DNA of 64,000 bases from an uncultured Dysgonomonas sp. (GTDB lineage Bacteria > Bacteroidota > Bacteroidia > Bacteroidales > Dysgonomonadaceae): positions 186,001-250,000 of the forward strand of contig NZ_CAKUOF010000002.1 of NCBI RefSeq assembly GCF_934668725.1, written 5' to 3'. Each line of letters starts with the position of its first letter. Position 1 is the first letter of the stretch. Position numbers and translations under genes: made by a program. Shown here one piece after another: positions 26,823-35,884 of the stretch. Below the pieces are notes generated by a model. It saw only the letters and a list, made by a program, of their open reading frames with translations. It was not told the origin of the DNA and searched no databases.

Positions 26823-27195
26823 AATATATAGTTGAATGTTATATATCAAATCGTAAATATAATTTTTTTAGTTGGTATTTTCAGCCTGTTCCGTAATAAG
26901 AATGCCGAGAAAAGACGTATCTGACTCTTGACTTTTTCAAATCATTTTATTATATTTGTCAATATGCTATCAAATGGTGATTCCTTATCTATAAATTTGA
27001 TGTTGTCATCAAGGAATTTGATGTTGTTGGATATCTATGTGTAACTTTTTGTGTTTTAATAGAGTATAGCATGTATCTGTTTTAGCATTTTGTGACTAAG
27101 GTAAATTAACAAATGAAAACACCTTTTCTTTGAACAAATCTATCTGCAAAACGTTTTATAAGTAATAAATATAAACAAATTAAATCAATAAAATT
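26823..27195. other. Leader and promoter region of the ferritin-like gene
   Basis: A perfect -7 box lies at 26951-26958, which would give a long 5' leader of about 230 nt. Inside it are two direct repeats of AATTTGATGTTGT (26994-27006 and 27015-27027), 21 bp apart, with an intervening CATCAA that also makes inverted repeats with TTGATG. A 26-codon frame starts at ATG 26964, but I do not call it a gene. Confidence 0.4.
26951..26958 (+). promoter_or_regulatory. TAnnTTTG promoter upstream of the ferritin-like gene
   Basis: TATATTTG lies 238 bases before the start codon; it is the only consensus box in the gap. Confidence 0.5.
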
Positions 27196-27609
27196 ATGAG
27201 TACTACAACAGCAAAAGAAAAAGCAGTTAAAGGGCTTAAAGGTTCTACTGCCGAAGTAGGTGCATTTTTAGGTAAAATCGTTTCTTTTAATAATAGTCTT
27301 AAATTATACCACTGGCATGTAACAGGAGCCGGTAGTTATGCTAAACATATTGCATTGGATCAGGCTTTGGAAGACTTAACTGATGCTACAGACCGTTTGG
27401 TTGAAACAACATATGCTATGGCGGGTGATATTACTATTGTTATTCCTGAAACTAAAAATCCCGGTGATGTTATAAATCATGCATGTGGATTTTATGACGT
27501 AGTCGAAGATGCACGTAAATATTTTACAGAAGCATTTACACAAGCAATTATCGATGATTATCACGAAGCACTTCAACAATTGCTTTACAGATTGAAAAGA
27601 TTACAATAA
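27196..27609 (+). CDS. Ferritin-like/Dps-like protein (DUF5856 type)
   Basis: The 137-residue protein has a Dps-like four-helix-bundle pattern: NNSLKLYHWHVTGAGSYAKHIALDQ (residues about 32-56) contains the HWHV...H...D ferroxidase-type motif, and a later helix carries the DLTDATDRLVET repeat. The length is slightly under the usual Dps size. It likely stores or detoxifies iron or protects DNA during oxidative stress; this follows from the fold. A long leader and a strong terminator (27651-27693) mark a dedicated transcript. Confidence 0.7.
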   Translation: MSTTTAKEKAVKGLKGSTAEVGAFLGKIVSFNNSLKLYHWHVTGAGSYAKHIALDQALEDLTDATDRLVETTYAMAGDITIVIPETKNPGDVINHACGFYDVVEDARKYFTEAFTQAIIDDYHEALQQLLYRLKRLQ

Positions 27610-27650
27610 TCAAAAACAGGTGTAATACCTTGTTTTAATTATTCAGATAT

Positions 27651-27693
27651 AAACAGTTGGCTTCTCCTAAGGGGGAGGTCAACTGTTTTTATA
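27651..27693 (+). terminator. Terminator of the ferritin-like gene
   Basis: A long stem (AAACAGTTG...CAACTGTTT with an inner CTCC/GGAG) and T-run. Confidence 0.9.
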
Positions 27694-27804
27694 TAGCTGT
27701 TGATTATGTTAATTTTTGTTTAAAATAAACTGTTCATTATCAATTTTATATCCTGAGATGTTCTATTAGAACATGAGATAAATATTCATTAAACTATATT
27801 GATT

Positions 27805-28435
27805 ATGAAAAATATTGTATTGATTGGAGCGAGTGGTTTTGTGGGATCAGCCATTCTTAAAGAAGCGTTGGAGCGTGGCTATCATGTGAAAGCTGTTGTA
27901 CGTAACCCCGAAAATGTAAAAGTTGAAAGCAAACATCTCCAACTCATAAAAGCGGATGTAACCGATATGAAAAAGCTGGCAGAAATACTAAAGGGGAGTG
28001 ATGCAATTATAAGTGCATATAATCCTGGATGGAATAATCCTAATATTTATGACGATACTCTAAAAGGATACAAATCAATAATAGACGCAGCAAAGCATGC
28101 AGGAGTATCGCGTTTGCAGATTGTTGGCGGAGCAGGAAGCTTACTGGTAGCGCCGGGCAAAACGGTATTGCAATCGGGAGTTATCCCCGATGCTATAAAG
28201 CCCGGAGTAGAATCGTTAGCTAAGGTATTAACTGATTATTTACTACCCGAAAAACAGTTGGATTGGGTGTTTTTTTCTCCCGCAGGGACTATAGAACCCG
28301 GCGAAAGGACAGGATAATTTGATTGTTGACGAAAAAGGTAACAGTAAAATATCGGTTGAAGACTATGCTAAAGCTATGTTGGATGAATTGGAAACTCCTC
28401 AACATCATCGCGAACGTTTTACAATCGGATATTAA
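27805..28435 (+). pseudogene. Frameshifted NAD(P)-binding oxidoreductase
   Basis: The first frame, from ATG 27805, encodes a Rossmann protein with GASGFVGSAI near residues 8-17, as in YwnB/SDR_a5 NADH-flavin-reductase-like proteins. It ends at TAA 28315-28317, right after EPGERTG. A second frame starting at about 28313 continues with DNLIVDEKGNSKISVEDYAK and ends at 28435 with the family-typical C-terminus (ERFTIGY). In intact relatives, several residues join the two parts, so a small deletion appears to have removed them and shifted the frame. The gene is probably inactive unless the break is a sequencing error. Confidence 0.8.
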
Positions 28436-28545
28436 ATATTCATTATATATTGTATCGAGAAAGAAGTGCATATTGACTAAGAATAGAAATATGCACTTTT
28501 CTATTTCGAATTTTGAGAGAAAACTTGTTAATCAAAAATATTGAT

Positions 28546-28553
28546 TATATTTG
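28546..28553 (+). promoter_or_regulatory. TAnnTTTG promoter upstream of the GA tract
   Basis: TATATTTG with TTG at 28525-28527 as a likely -33 box. Transcription should start about 28560, just before ATG 28583. Confidence 0.65.
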
Positions 28554-28582
28554 CTTCCTTAATAGTAAGTATTGATATAAGA

Positions 28583-28968
<386 letters not shown>

Positions 28969-28990
28969 ACCTAACTAATAAAATAATTAT

Positions 28991-29773
28991 ATGACAAAAC
29001 GTTTTTTTTTATATCTGATACTTCTTTGTCTGCCATTGGCAGCAGTGTCTCAAATTGGTGTCAATACAGATAACCCTAAGGCATTGCTGCATATAGACGG
29101 CCGATCGAGTGTAGTTACAACTAATCCTTCAACAGGAGGTGTAACATCAGCACAAGCTGTAGATGATATTGTGATTAGAGATAGAGGTCTGATAGGAATA
29201 GGAACCTTAAGCCCAACTGTAAAAGTTGATATTGCAAACCCTTACAATGGGTCGTCTCTGAGTCTTAAAGACGGAAACGAAGGGCAAAACAAAGTGCTGA
29301 TATCCGATGCCGATGGTTTTGGCCGATGGTCGTCGGTAGGAGCAACCTGGTTTGGCGTACTTATCAGAGCTGCCGAGATAATAGCTCCGGCATTGGGTAG
29401 CACCCTTGTTCAAAACTACCAAAGCGGAAGACTATCTAATCCCAGCGAAGGAAGCACGGATATTGTAAACGGAATTGTTGTAGTGCCGTTTACAGGCAAT
29501 TACAAATTAACAATAACTGCATGGTATGCAAATACATTTTCGCCAACAGTAGGGGATTTGTATAAAGCAACGCCCGTTTTGTATAAAAATGGTTCTGCTA
29601 CCACTTGGGCTCCTTACATATACGGATCGGCAAGAAATTTTGGTGTTGCGCCAACATACGTTACGATGATGAAGTTAAATGCCGGAGATTCTTTGTCTGT
29701 ATATTTGGATCATACAGATTATTATACAGCTAACAGAGTGGCAGGTCTCAATTTTATAGTTGAGTATTATTAA
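28991..29773 (+). CDS. Secreted VGINT/C1q-like protein 1 of a tandem trio
   Basis: The 260-residue protein has a signal peptide (about 1-21, ending AAVSQ), the IGVNTDNPKALLHIDG motif at the mature N-terminus and a second IGIGTLSPTVKVDI motif near residue 73. The C-terminal half (about 120-260) is a jelly-roll-like domain with VPFTGNYKLTITAWYAN and YLDHTDYY strands, similar in pattern to C1q/TNF-like heads. It likely forms trimers on the surface or in the medium; this is inferred. It begins 23 bases after the phase-variable frame, and the next gene follows by 17 bases. Confidence 0.7.
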   Translation: MTKRFFLYLILLCLPLAAVSQIGVNTDNPKALLHIDGRSSVVTTNPSTGGVTSAQAVDDIVIRDRGLIGIGTLSPTVKVDIANPYNGSSLSLKDGNEGQNKVLISDADGFGRWSSVGATWFGVLIRAAEIIAPALGSTLVQNYQSGRLSNPSEGSTDIVNGIVVVPFTGNYKLTITAWYANTFSPTVGDLYKATPVLYKNGSATTWAPYIYGSARNFGVAPTYVTMMKLNAGDSLSVYLDHTDYYTANRVAGLNFIVEYY

Positions 29774-29790
29774 TGTGTTAAAATAAAGTT

Positions 29791-30522
29791 ATGATTAAGA
29801 TATTGATGTGTAGTATATTATTGTTTTGTGTAGAGGCAATCTATTCTCAGGTAGGAATTAATACAAGCAACCCCAAAGGATTGCTGCATATTGATGCCGG
29901 AGTATCGGGTAATGGCACAGACGATGTTGTAATTACTCAATTGGGATATGTAGGTGTAGGCACAGACACGCCAAGCACTCAATTGGATATACGGACAACC
30001 TCTCCGGTTAAAGCCATTCGCATTGCAGACGGAAGTCAGAGCAAAGCCAAAGTGTTGATGTCCAATCAGCAAGGGCAAGCTTCGTGGCAATATGTATCCG
30101 GCGGATGGTCGGCTACACTTTTAGATGGCAATTTACCTTTTTCTGCTACATTATCATCTATTCCGATTATATTCTCCTCGGCTGCTATTACACAAAACGG
30201 AGAAGGGGCAGTAAGTCCTTCTACTGGAACAATAACAGTACCTTATGCGGGTGTCTACCGTATTCAGGCCTATGGAATATGCGATACGAATAGAGTGACC
30301 GACAGAAGTTATGTGGCTTATTTCGATATACAGTACAATGGAGCAAGTGCCTATCTGCCACACTTGGTTGGGCATACATCTCTAGGGCCGACTTTCGTGG
30401 GGTTCAGTAATATTATGGTATTGTCAGCCAATAGTACACTGACGCTAAACAACAATCAGTCGCATATAACCTATGCCAATAGTGTCTCGAATATAACATT
30501 CACTGTCGATTTTTTAAGGTAA
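29791..30522 (+). CDS. Secreted VGINT/C1q-like protein 2 of a tandem trio
   Basis: The 243-residue protein has a signal peptide (about 1-19, ending IYSQ), VGINTSNPKGLLHIDAG, a second VGVGTDTPSTQLDI motif near residue 50 and a C-terminal jelly-roll-like domain (about 105-243) with VPYAGVYRIQAYGICDTN. It is shorter in the linker than proteins 1 and 3 and the most divergent of the three. Operon spacing is 17 bases upstream and 21 downstream. Its role is unknown; it is probably an assembly partner of its neighbours. Confidence 0.7.
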   Translation: MIKILMCSILLFCVEAIYSQVGINTSNPKGLLHIDAGVSGNGTDDVVITQLGYVGVGTDTPSTQLDIRTTSPVKAIRIADGSQSKAKVLMSNQQGQASWQYVSGGWSATLLDGNLPFSATLSSIPIIFSSAAITQNGEGAVSPSTGTITVPYAGVYRIQAYGICDTNRVTDRSYVAYFDIQYNGASAYLPHLVGHTSLGPTFVGFSNIMVLSANSTLTLNNNQSHITYANSVSNITFTVDFLR

Positions 30523-30543
30523 GACGATATAAATTAAAATAAA

Positions 30544-31350
30544 ATGAAACAGTTATATATATTAAGTATACTAGTAGTATCTGTCACCTACCTGTTGGCA
30601 CAAGAGTCGCCACATACACCCCGGTTAGGGATAAATACATCGAATCCGCAAAGATTAGTCCATATAGATGGAGCTTCGACACCTGCTACCACTAATCCCT
30701 CAAATGGAAGTGCAACAGATCTGCAACTATCAGACGATGTTGTAATAACCAATGATGCAAACGTAGGTATCGGAACCGCAAACATGCTATCGAGGCTTAA
30801 CATAAAAGGGGCAACAACCGGTGCTATCCGCATTGAAGATGGAACTGAAGGCGTTTTTAGGGCATTAACTTCCGATAATACTTCAGGTACTACTTCCTGG
30901 GTTTTTGTTGGCATTCCCTGGTTTGCATATATATCGGGAGCATCGTTGCCCACAACCGCAACTTATTCCATACGAGCAGTAAATAATTATTCAGAGTCAG
31001 GTATCTCTAATCCTACGCAAGGTGTGGTGAATCCTGCCTCCGGAACAATAACCGTTCCGGCTAAAGGTAAGTATCAGATAACCATTTCGGGACGTTTCGA
31101 GAATACATGGAACACAACCCCCGATGGATTATTTAATGCTCAGCCGGTTATTCAGGTTAATGGAAGTAACGTTTGGGCTCCAACCGTTATGGGACCTGTG
31201 TCGGGCGTTGGAGTACATCCTACTTACTTAAACAGTGTGTATCTCGAAAGCGGAGACGTTGTCAGTCTGCATATAAATGAAACATCAGATATGCGTTCGA
31301 ACAAATTTGATGAAGCATTTCTTCTGGTTGAATTAACCTCTCTCGATTAA
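30544..31350 (+). CDS. Secreted VGINT/C1q-like protein 3 of a tandem trio
   Basis: The 268-residue protein has a signal peptide (about 1-20), LGINTSNPQRLVHIDGAS, VGIGTANMLSRLNI near residue 75 and a jelly-roll-like domain with VPAKGKYQITISGRFENTW. It is closest to protein 1: both share HIDG-S-TTNPS and an F/YxxPVxxxNG..WAP segment. A perfect terminator follows, ending the transcript. The trio likely forms a surface or released complex. Confidence 0.7.
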   Translation: MKQLYILSILVVSVTYLLAQESPHTPRLGINTSNPQRLVHIDGASTPATTNPSNGSATDLQLSDDVVITNDANVGIGTANMLSRLNIKGATTGAIRIEDGTEGVFRALTSDNTSGTTSWVFVGIPWFAYISGASLPTTATYSIRAVNNYSESGISNPTQGVVNPASGTITVPAKGKYQITISGRFENTWNTTPDGLFNAQPVIQVNGSNVWAPTVMGPVSGVGVHPTYLNSVYLESGDVVSLHINETSDMRSNKFDEAFLLVELTSLD

Positions 31351-31356
31351 TAGTAT

Positions 31357-31385
31357 AGCCGTTGATAATTCAACGGCTTTTTTGT
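31357..31385 (+). terminator. Terminator of the C1q-like trio
   Basis: A perfect 9-bp stem (AGCCGTTGA) with a TAAT loop, then a T-run. Confidence 0.9.
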
Positions 31386-31463
31386 TTCCTCAATTGATGA
31401 TAAGACAAAAGAAAATAAGTAGCTTTATTGAGTCCGTCGGTTTCATGCCCCACAAAAAAGAAT

Positions 31464-31471
31464 TACCTTTG
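31464..31471 (+). promoter_or_regulatory. TAnnTTTG promoter for the histidine phosphatase
   Basis: TACCTTTG lies 59 bases before ATG 31530 and inside a longer upstream extension, so it supports the shorter start. Confidence 0.65.
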
Positions 31472-31529
31472 TATCAATCTATCGGCTGAGGTAGAGATAA
31501 CTATTTGTTTACTATTATATACATCATTT

Positions 31530-32243
31530 ATGAGTTCAACAATTACTTTCTATATTGCCCGGCATGGTAAAACATTATTAAACACATTAGATCGTGTGCA
31601 AGGATGGTGCGATTCGCCTCTGACACCTGAGGGTATCGAGGTTGCAAAATTTTTGGGTGCAGGATTAAGGGATATTCCTTTAGATGCTGTTTATTCGAGC
31701 GATTTGCGCCGTACACGTCAAACAGCAGAAGTAGTATTGGCTGAGCATGGGCAAACAGATTTGCCTATTAATGAAGTTTTTGGCTTCCGTGAAGCCTGTT
31801 TTGGCAGTTTCGAGTCCGATTTCAATGCAAAAATGTGGGGGAATGCAGCACTGTTTCTCCAATATGTGAAAATGGAAGATATGTATCGTGATGTATTTCA
31901 TGGAAAGATATCTAATAAAGAGGCTTTAGATGTAATAAGCAAGTTGGATCATATGGGATTAGCCGAAACTTTCGAACAGGTTGAAGAGCGTTCGCAGTCG
32001 GCTTTACGAGAAGTTGCAGCTAAGGAAGCATCCGAAGGAAAAGATAAAAATGTACTTGTAATAGCCCATGGAATGAGTATCATCTGCATGTTGCAGAATT
32101 TAGGAGGAAAAGATCTGCTCAAAGGGCATCTCGAAAATGCGGCGGTATGTAAAGTAACTTATAGCGAAGGGCAATTTACTGTACAATCGATGGGGGATAT
32201 GTCTTATGTACATACAGGTAGAGAGCTTGTAAAAAAGAAATAA
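31530..32243 (+). CDS. Histidine phosphatase superfamily protein
   Basis: The 237-residue protein has the RHG signature (IARHGKTLLNT, residues about 8-18), the SSDLRRTRQTAE motif near 55-66 and the second catalytic His in VIAHGMSII near 175-183. This superfamily includes phosphoglycerate mutase-like enzymes and broad phosphatases. The length and insert (MWGNAALFLQYVKMEDMY) suit a phosphatase rather than a glycolytic mutase. It has no signal peptide. The DUF2807 lipoprotein gene follows by 41 bases. Confidence 0.85.
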   Translation: MSSTITFYIARHGKTLLNTLDRVQGWCDSPLTPEGIEVAKFLGAGLRDIPLDAVYSSDLRRTRQTAEVVLAEHGQTDLPINEVFGFREACFGSFESDFNAKMWGNAALFLQYVKMEDMYRDVFHGKISNKEALDVISKLDHMGLAETFEQVEERSQSALREVAAKEASEGKDKNVLVIAHGMSIICMLQNLGGKDLLKGHLENAAVCKVTYSEGQFTVQSMGDMSYVHTGRELVKKK

Positions 32244-32284
32244 TTTACAAAACAATATTTATTACAAACTTAAATTGTACGTGT

Positions 32285-33010
32285 ATGAAAAAAGCAATGC
32301 ATACATTGGTATATATATGTTGTGTAGCCGTATTGGCTCTGACATCGTGTAAAGGAAAAGCCGTTCAGGGTGACGGTAATGTAATCAGTCACGAAATACC
32401 TATCGAAATTTACAGCGAGATAAAAGTCGAAGGAGCTATTGATATTGTATATAATGCAAAACCCGATGAGGCCGCTTATCTGCGTATCGAAGCCGACGAC
32501 AATATTATCCCACTTATCGATGTGAAGGTAAAAGGGCGTTCGTTGACCGTTAAAGCCAGAGAGAGTATTAATCCAAGCCGTTTTGTTATTTATACCAATT
32601 CGCCCAGTTTGAAATATATCGAAAGCAAGGGAGCTTCAAATATCAAATTGCAGGGAGCGATTGCCGGAGATGAACTGAAGATCGAAATGAAAGGTACAGG
32701 TAATTTTACCGCTGATAATCTGGTATACGATAAAGCCGAATTTCAATTGAAAGGAGCCGGTAATATGGATATAGCAGGGCAGGTTCATAAAGCCAAAATC
32801 GAAATATCGGGAACCGGAGACGTTAAAGCTGCAGGGCTTGCTGTCAATGAAATGGAAGCTAATATCAAAGGCAGTGGTAATATCGAGGTGAATGTTCTAG
32901 ATAAATTGAGTATCGATATCAAAGGCAAGGGAAATGTATCTTATAAAGGCAATCCTCAGATCACCAAGCAGAATATTAAGGGTGCCGGTATGGTAAAAGT
33001 ATTACAATAA
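32285..33010 (+). CDS. DUF2807 (GIN domain) lipoprotein
   Basis: The 241-residue protein has a lipoprotein signal (ALTSC, Cys22), followed by a DUF2807 right-handed beta-helix-like domain (about 40-225) with repeated GxGNx and KGxGN turns. These proteins were named putative auto-transporter adhesin head GIN domain proteins, and they are frequent in Bacteroidetes. It is likely surface or periplasmic; adhesion is not proven. It may be co-transcribed with the upstream phosphatase and ends at a terminator. Confidence 0.85.
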   Translation: MKKAMHTLVYICCVAVLALTSCKGKAVQGDGNVISHEIPIEIYSEIKVEGAIDIVYNAKPDEAAYLRIEADDNIIPLIDVKVKGRSLTVKARESINPSRFVIYTNSPSLKYIESKGASNIKLQGAIAGDELKIEMKGTGNFTADNLVYDKAEFQLKGAGNMDIAGQVHKAKIEISGTGDVKAAGLAVNEMEANIKGSGNIEVNVLDKLSIDIKGKGNVSYKGNPQITKQNIKGAGMVKVLQ

Positions 33011-33026
33011 AACTGATATGATTGTA

Positions 33027-33055
33027 TAAAAAGAGCATCTTCGGGTGCTCTTTTG
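33027..33055 (+). terminator. Terminator of the DUF2807 gene
   Basis: A stem AAAAGAGCA/TGCTCTTTT with a TTCG-type loop, then T-rich sequence. Confidence 0.85.
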
Positions 33056-33181
33056 CTTTTTATCAAGGTGCTAAACCTATTTATTGTCGATCAGAATATA
33101 GCAACGATTGATAATTGTAGCATTTTAAATGGGTTATTAAATACTTTCTTATACTTAGATGCCTGTTTTCATTAAAAAATC

Positions 33182-33189
33182 TATCTTTG
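33182..33189 (+). promoter_or_regulatory. TAnnTTTG promoter for the 51-residue gene and HAD operon
   Basis: TATCTTTG lies 35 bases before ATG 33224. An AT-rich motif shared with two other loci lies about 25 bases further upstream. Confidence 0.65.
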
Positions 33190-33223
33190 TCAATATCTTA
33201 GGAAAGAGCATTATTGAAAATTT

Positions 33224-33379
33224 ATGTTGGACTTTATAGCAGATATGGTAGTGTCATTGGGTGAACTATCATCGAATAATGAGAAAGGTAGAAATAGTAG
33301 TAATGGATGTTTTTGGATTGCCTTGGTTCTTATTATTGTCCTTGTTTTGTTTTGTATAAGTTTGTTTTTTATAAATTAA
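33224..33379 (+). CDS. Small membrane protein, 51 residues
   Basis: ATG 33224 opens a 51-codon frame: an N-terminal amphipathic part (MLDFIADMVVSLGEL), a polar linker with Asn/Ser/Lys and a C-terminal membrane helix (WIALVLIIVLVLFCISLFF, residues about 31-49). A consensus promoter lies 35 bases upstream, and the HAD gene follows 36 bases downstream, so it probably heads that operon. It resembles no family I know. Confidence 0.5.
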   Translation: MLDFIADMVVSLGELSSNNEKGRNSSNGCFWIALVLIIVLVLFCISLFFIN

Positions 33380-33415
33380 TCATGTTTGTATTTATTATTG
33401 GATAAGAAAATATAA

Positions 33416-34108
33416 ATGAAAAATATAGATACAATTGCATTTGATGCGGATGATACCCTATGGGTAAATCAAACCTATTTTGATGAAACCGAATATCGCT
33501 TTCGTGAATTACTCGAAGAGCATTTACCTTATGAGAAGATTTCGGAAGAATTGCTTAAGATCGAAATCGATAATATGTCTATCTATGGATTTGGAGTAAA
33601 AGCCTTTACCCTGTCGATGGTGGAAGCCGCTTTGAAAATCTCAAATTATACGATTGAGCCAAAAGTTATTCAGCAGATAGTCGATTTGGGTAAAGAAATT
33701 CTATCAAAACCTATTGAACTACTCGATGGTGTAGATGAGGTTTTAGAAAGACTTAGTGGAAGATATCGTTTGGTAGTAGTTACCAAAGGCGATTTACTCG
33801 ATCAGGAACGTAAACTCAGGGCTTCAGGTTTGGAACACTTCTTCCATCATATCGAAATAATGAGCGACAAACAACGAAACGATTATCGCAAGCTGTTTAA
33901 AAATCTAGATTGTAAACCCGAAAATTTCCTGATGATAGGTAACTCTCTTAAATCCGATATTGTACCTGTTTTGGAGCTCAAAGGACATGCTGCTTACGTA
34001 CCGTTTCACAGTACATGGGCACACGAAAAGTTCGAGGATAAAGTGATACACCCTAACTTACTAAGAATAGAAAAAATAACTGAAATACTTCCTTATTTGA
34101 TACAATGA
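33416..34108 (+). CDS. HAD-superfamily hydrolase
   Basis: The 230-residue protein has HAD motif I (AFDADDTLW, residues 8-16), motif II in VVVTKGD (about 120-126) and motifs III/IV around KLFKNLDCKPENFLMIGNS-LKSDI (about 160-182). The cap domain is small and helical. It is a phosphatase of unknown substrate. The last four bases overlap the CAT-like gene (ATGA), so translation is coupled. Confidence 0.88.
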   Translation: MKNIDTIAFDADDTLWVNQTYFDETEYRFRELLEEHLPYEKISEELLKIEIDNMSIYGFGVKAFTLSMVEAALKISNYTIEPKVIQQIVDLGKEILSKPIELLDGVDEVLERLSGRYRLVVVTKGDLLDQERKLRASGLEHFFHHIEIMSDKQRNDYRKLFKNLDCKPENFLMIGNSLKSDIVPVLELKGHAAYVPFHSTWAHEKFEDKVIHPNLLRIEKITEILPYLIQ

Positions 34109-34725
34109 AACAAAAAATAGACATAGAAAACTGGGAAAGAAAAGACCATTACTTATTTTTCAAGAATTTTGACGAACCGTTTTACGGTGTCTGTGTCAAT
34201 ATCGATTGTACGAAGGCTTATCAAAAAGCTAAAGAACTGAAAACATCTTTCTTTTTGTACTATCTTCATAAATCGACACTGGCGGCAAACAGAGTAGAAG
34301 CATTCCGTTATCGTTTGGAAGAGAATGATGTATATCTCTATGATGTCATTGATCCTGAATCTACGGTTGATCGCCCGAACGGAACTTTCGGGTTTAGTCA
34401 TATGGACTTTCACGAAGATTACAATCTATTTGTGGCTGAGGCTTCGAAAGTTATAGATAAGGTTCGAAATAGTACAGGCATAGACCTTCGTGTAGCTGTT
34501 AATGCCATACATTATTCGGCTGTTCCCTGGATCAACTTTACATCGCTTTCTCATGCGCGTAACTTTTCGAGACAAGACAGTTGCCCTAAGATATCATTCG
34601 GAAAAATGACGGAAATTGATGGTAAACGCTCGATGCCTGTGTCCATCCACGTACACCATGCTCTGGTAGATGGAATACATGTTGGACAATATATTGATGA
34701 ATTTCAAAAATTGATGAACGAATAG
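34105..34725 (+). CDS. Chloramphenicol acetyltransferase-like protein
   Basis: The 206-residue protein matches the CAT fold: FFLYYLHKSTLAANRVEAFRYR near residues 49-70, and the catalytic HHALVDG near residues 184-190, equal to HHxxxDG of CAT. It is about 10 residues shorter than resistance CATs and couples to a housekeeping HAD gene, so it is likely a chromosomal xenobiotic or metabolite acetyltransferase. Resistance cannot be assumed. No transfer signs are visible. Confidence 0.85.
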   Translation: MKQKIDIENWERKDHYLFFKNFDEPFYGVCVNIDCTKAYQKAKELKTSFFLYYLHKSTLAANRVEAFRYRLEENDVYLYDVIDPESTVDRPNGTFGFSHMDFHEDYNLFVAEASKVIDKVRNSTGIDLRVAVNAIHYSAVPWINFTSLSHARNFSRQDSCPKISFGKMTEIDGKRSMPVSIHVHHALVDGIHVGQYIDEFQKLMNE

Positions 34726-34842
34726 TCTGTTTGATATGTTTATACCTTGTGTTTGATTTACCTCTTGGGTTTATTACGCAGACAGTGGGTCTTGCTAATG
34801 GATAAGCGTGCAGACTCAATAATTATTTAATTTAGAAATAGT

Positions 34843-35862
34843 ATGACAGGCTTTAAAGAACAATATTGGAAGTATTCATTGCTAATTATCATTGTTATAC
34901 TGGGTGCAATTGTATTTAAGGAGACACTACCATTCTTAAGTGGTGTATTGGGTGCTTGCACTATCTATGTTTTGGTACGCAGACAAATGATCTATTTGGC
35001 GGAAACTAAGAAAATCCGGCGAAGTATTGCAGCAACCCTTATATTGTTGGAAGTATCGCTTTGTTTTCTTATTCCGGCATTCTTGGTTATCTGGCTCTTA
35101 ATTAGTCGATTGCAAGCAGTGAATCTGGAGCCTAGTGTACTCATTAAAACGATTCAGCACTTTATTGATCTCGTTCACCAAAAAGTTGGATATGATGTGA
35201 TGAGTAGTGATAATCTGAGTATGATAACCTCTAAAATCAGTGGTGTTGCACAAATACTGGTAGGACAAATCAGTTCGTTTCTTATCAATTCCTTTGTCCT
35301 TCTTTTTGTTCTGTATTTTATGCTGCTTGGAGGTCAGAAGATGGAATCGTATATATATGATATATTACCCTTCAAAAATAAAAATAAAAAGCAAGTAATC
35401 AAATCTGCCAAAGTAATGGTTACATCAAATGCAATAGGAATACCTCTTTTGGCTATCATCCAGGGAATTATAGCTATGATTGGCTATTTGATTTTTGGAA
35501 CACCCGATCCTCTTATTTTTGGTTTTCTAACTTGTTTTGCAACCATTCTGCCACTCATCGGAACAGCACTTATCTGGTTTCCCTTGGCAGTATATCTTGC
35601 ATTGACAGGAAATATTGCTGGAGGTATCGGGCTGGCTATTTATGCACTCGTGGTTATATCGAATGTAGATAATCTGGTGCGTTTTCTTTTACAAAAGAAA
35701 TTAGCCGATACACATCCTATGGTTACCATCTTTGGCGTTGTATTAGGATTATCCCTGTTTGGATTCTGGGGAGTTATATTCGGACCACTCTTACTTTCGC
35801 TGTTTCTTTTATGCTTCGATATGTTTAAAAGAGACTATATTGACGTAGAGAAGTCCGATTGA
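34843..35862 (+). CDS. AI-2E family membrane transporter
   Basis: The 339-residue protein has eight predicted helices in the AI-2E (PerM/TqsA) pattern: two N-terminal pairs, a soluble middle (about 100-150) and the conserved C-terminal block with FGFLTCFATILPLIGTALIW and PMVTIFGVVLGLSLFGFWG. Family members export signals or ions, sometimes Na+/H+; the substrate here is unknown. It is monocistronic and ends close to the convergent DUF2867 gene. Confidence 0.9.
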   Translation: MTGFKEQYWKYSLLIIIVILGAIVFKETLPFLSGVLGACTIYVLVRRQMIYLAETKKIRRSIAATLILLEVSLCFLIPAFLVIWLLISRLQAVNLEPSVLIKTIQHFIDLVHQKVGYDVMSSDNLSMITSKISGVAQILVGQISSFLINSFVLLFVLYFMLLGGQKMESYIYDILPFKNKNKKQVIKSAKVMVTSNAIGIPLLAIIQGIIAMIGYLIFGTPDPLIFGFLTCFATILPLIGTALIWFPLAVYLALTGNIAGGIGLAIYALVVISNVDNLVRFLLQKKLADTHPMVTIFGVVLGLSLFGFWGVIFGPLLLSLFLLCFDMFKRDYIDVEKSD

Positions 35863-35884
35863 TTTAAGTTCAGTCTATAAAAAC

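Noticed and set aside
26964..27044. 26-codon frame upstream of the ferritin-like gene
   Set aside because: It starts at the expected transcription start, is built from a repeated DNA element and has no protein-like features.
34105..34725. Acquired chloramphenicol resistance gene
   Set aside because: The enzyme fold is right, but the gene is coupled to a HAD gene, base composition matches the surroundings and no mobile element adjoins it.
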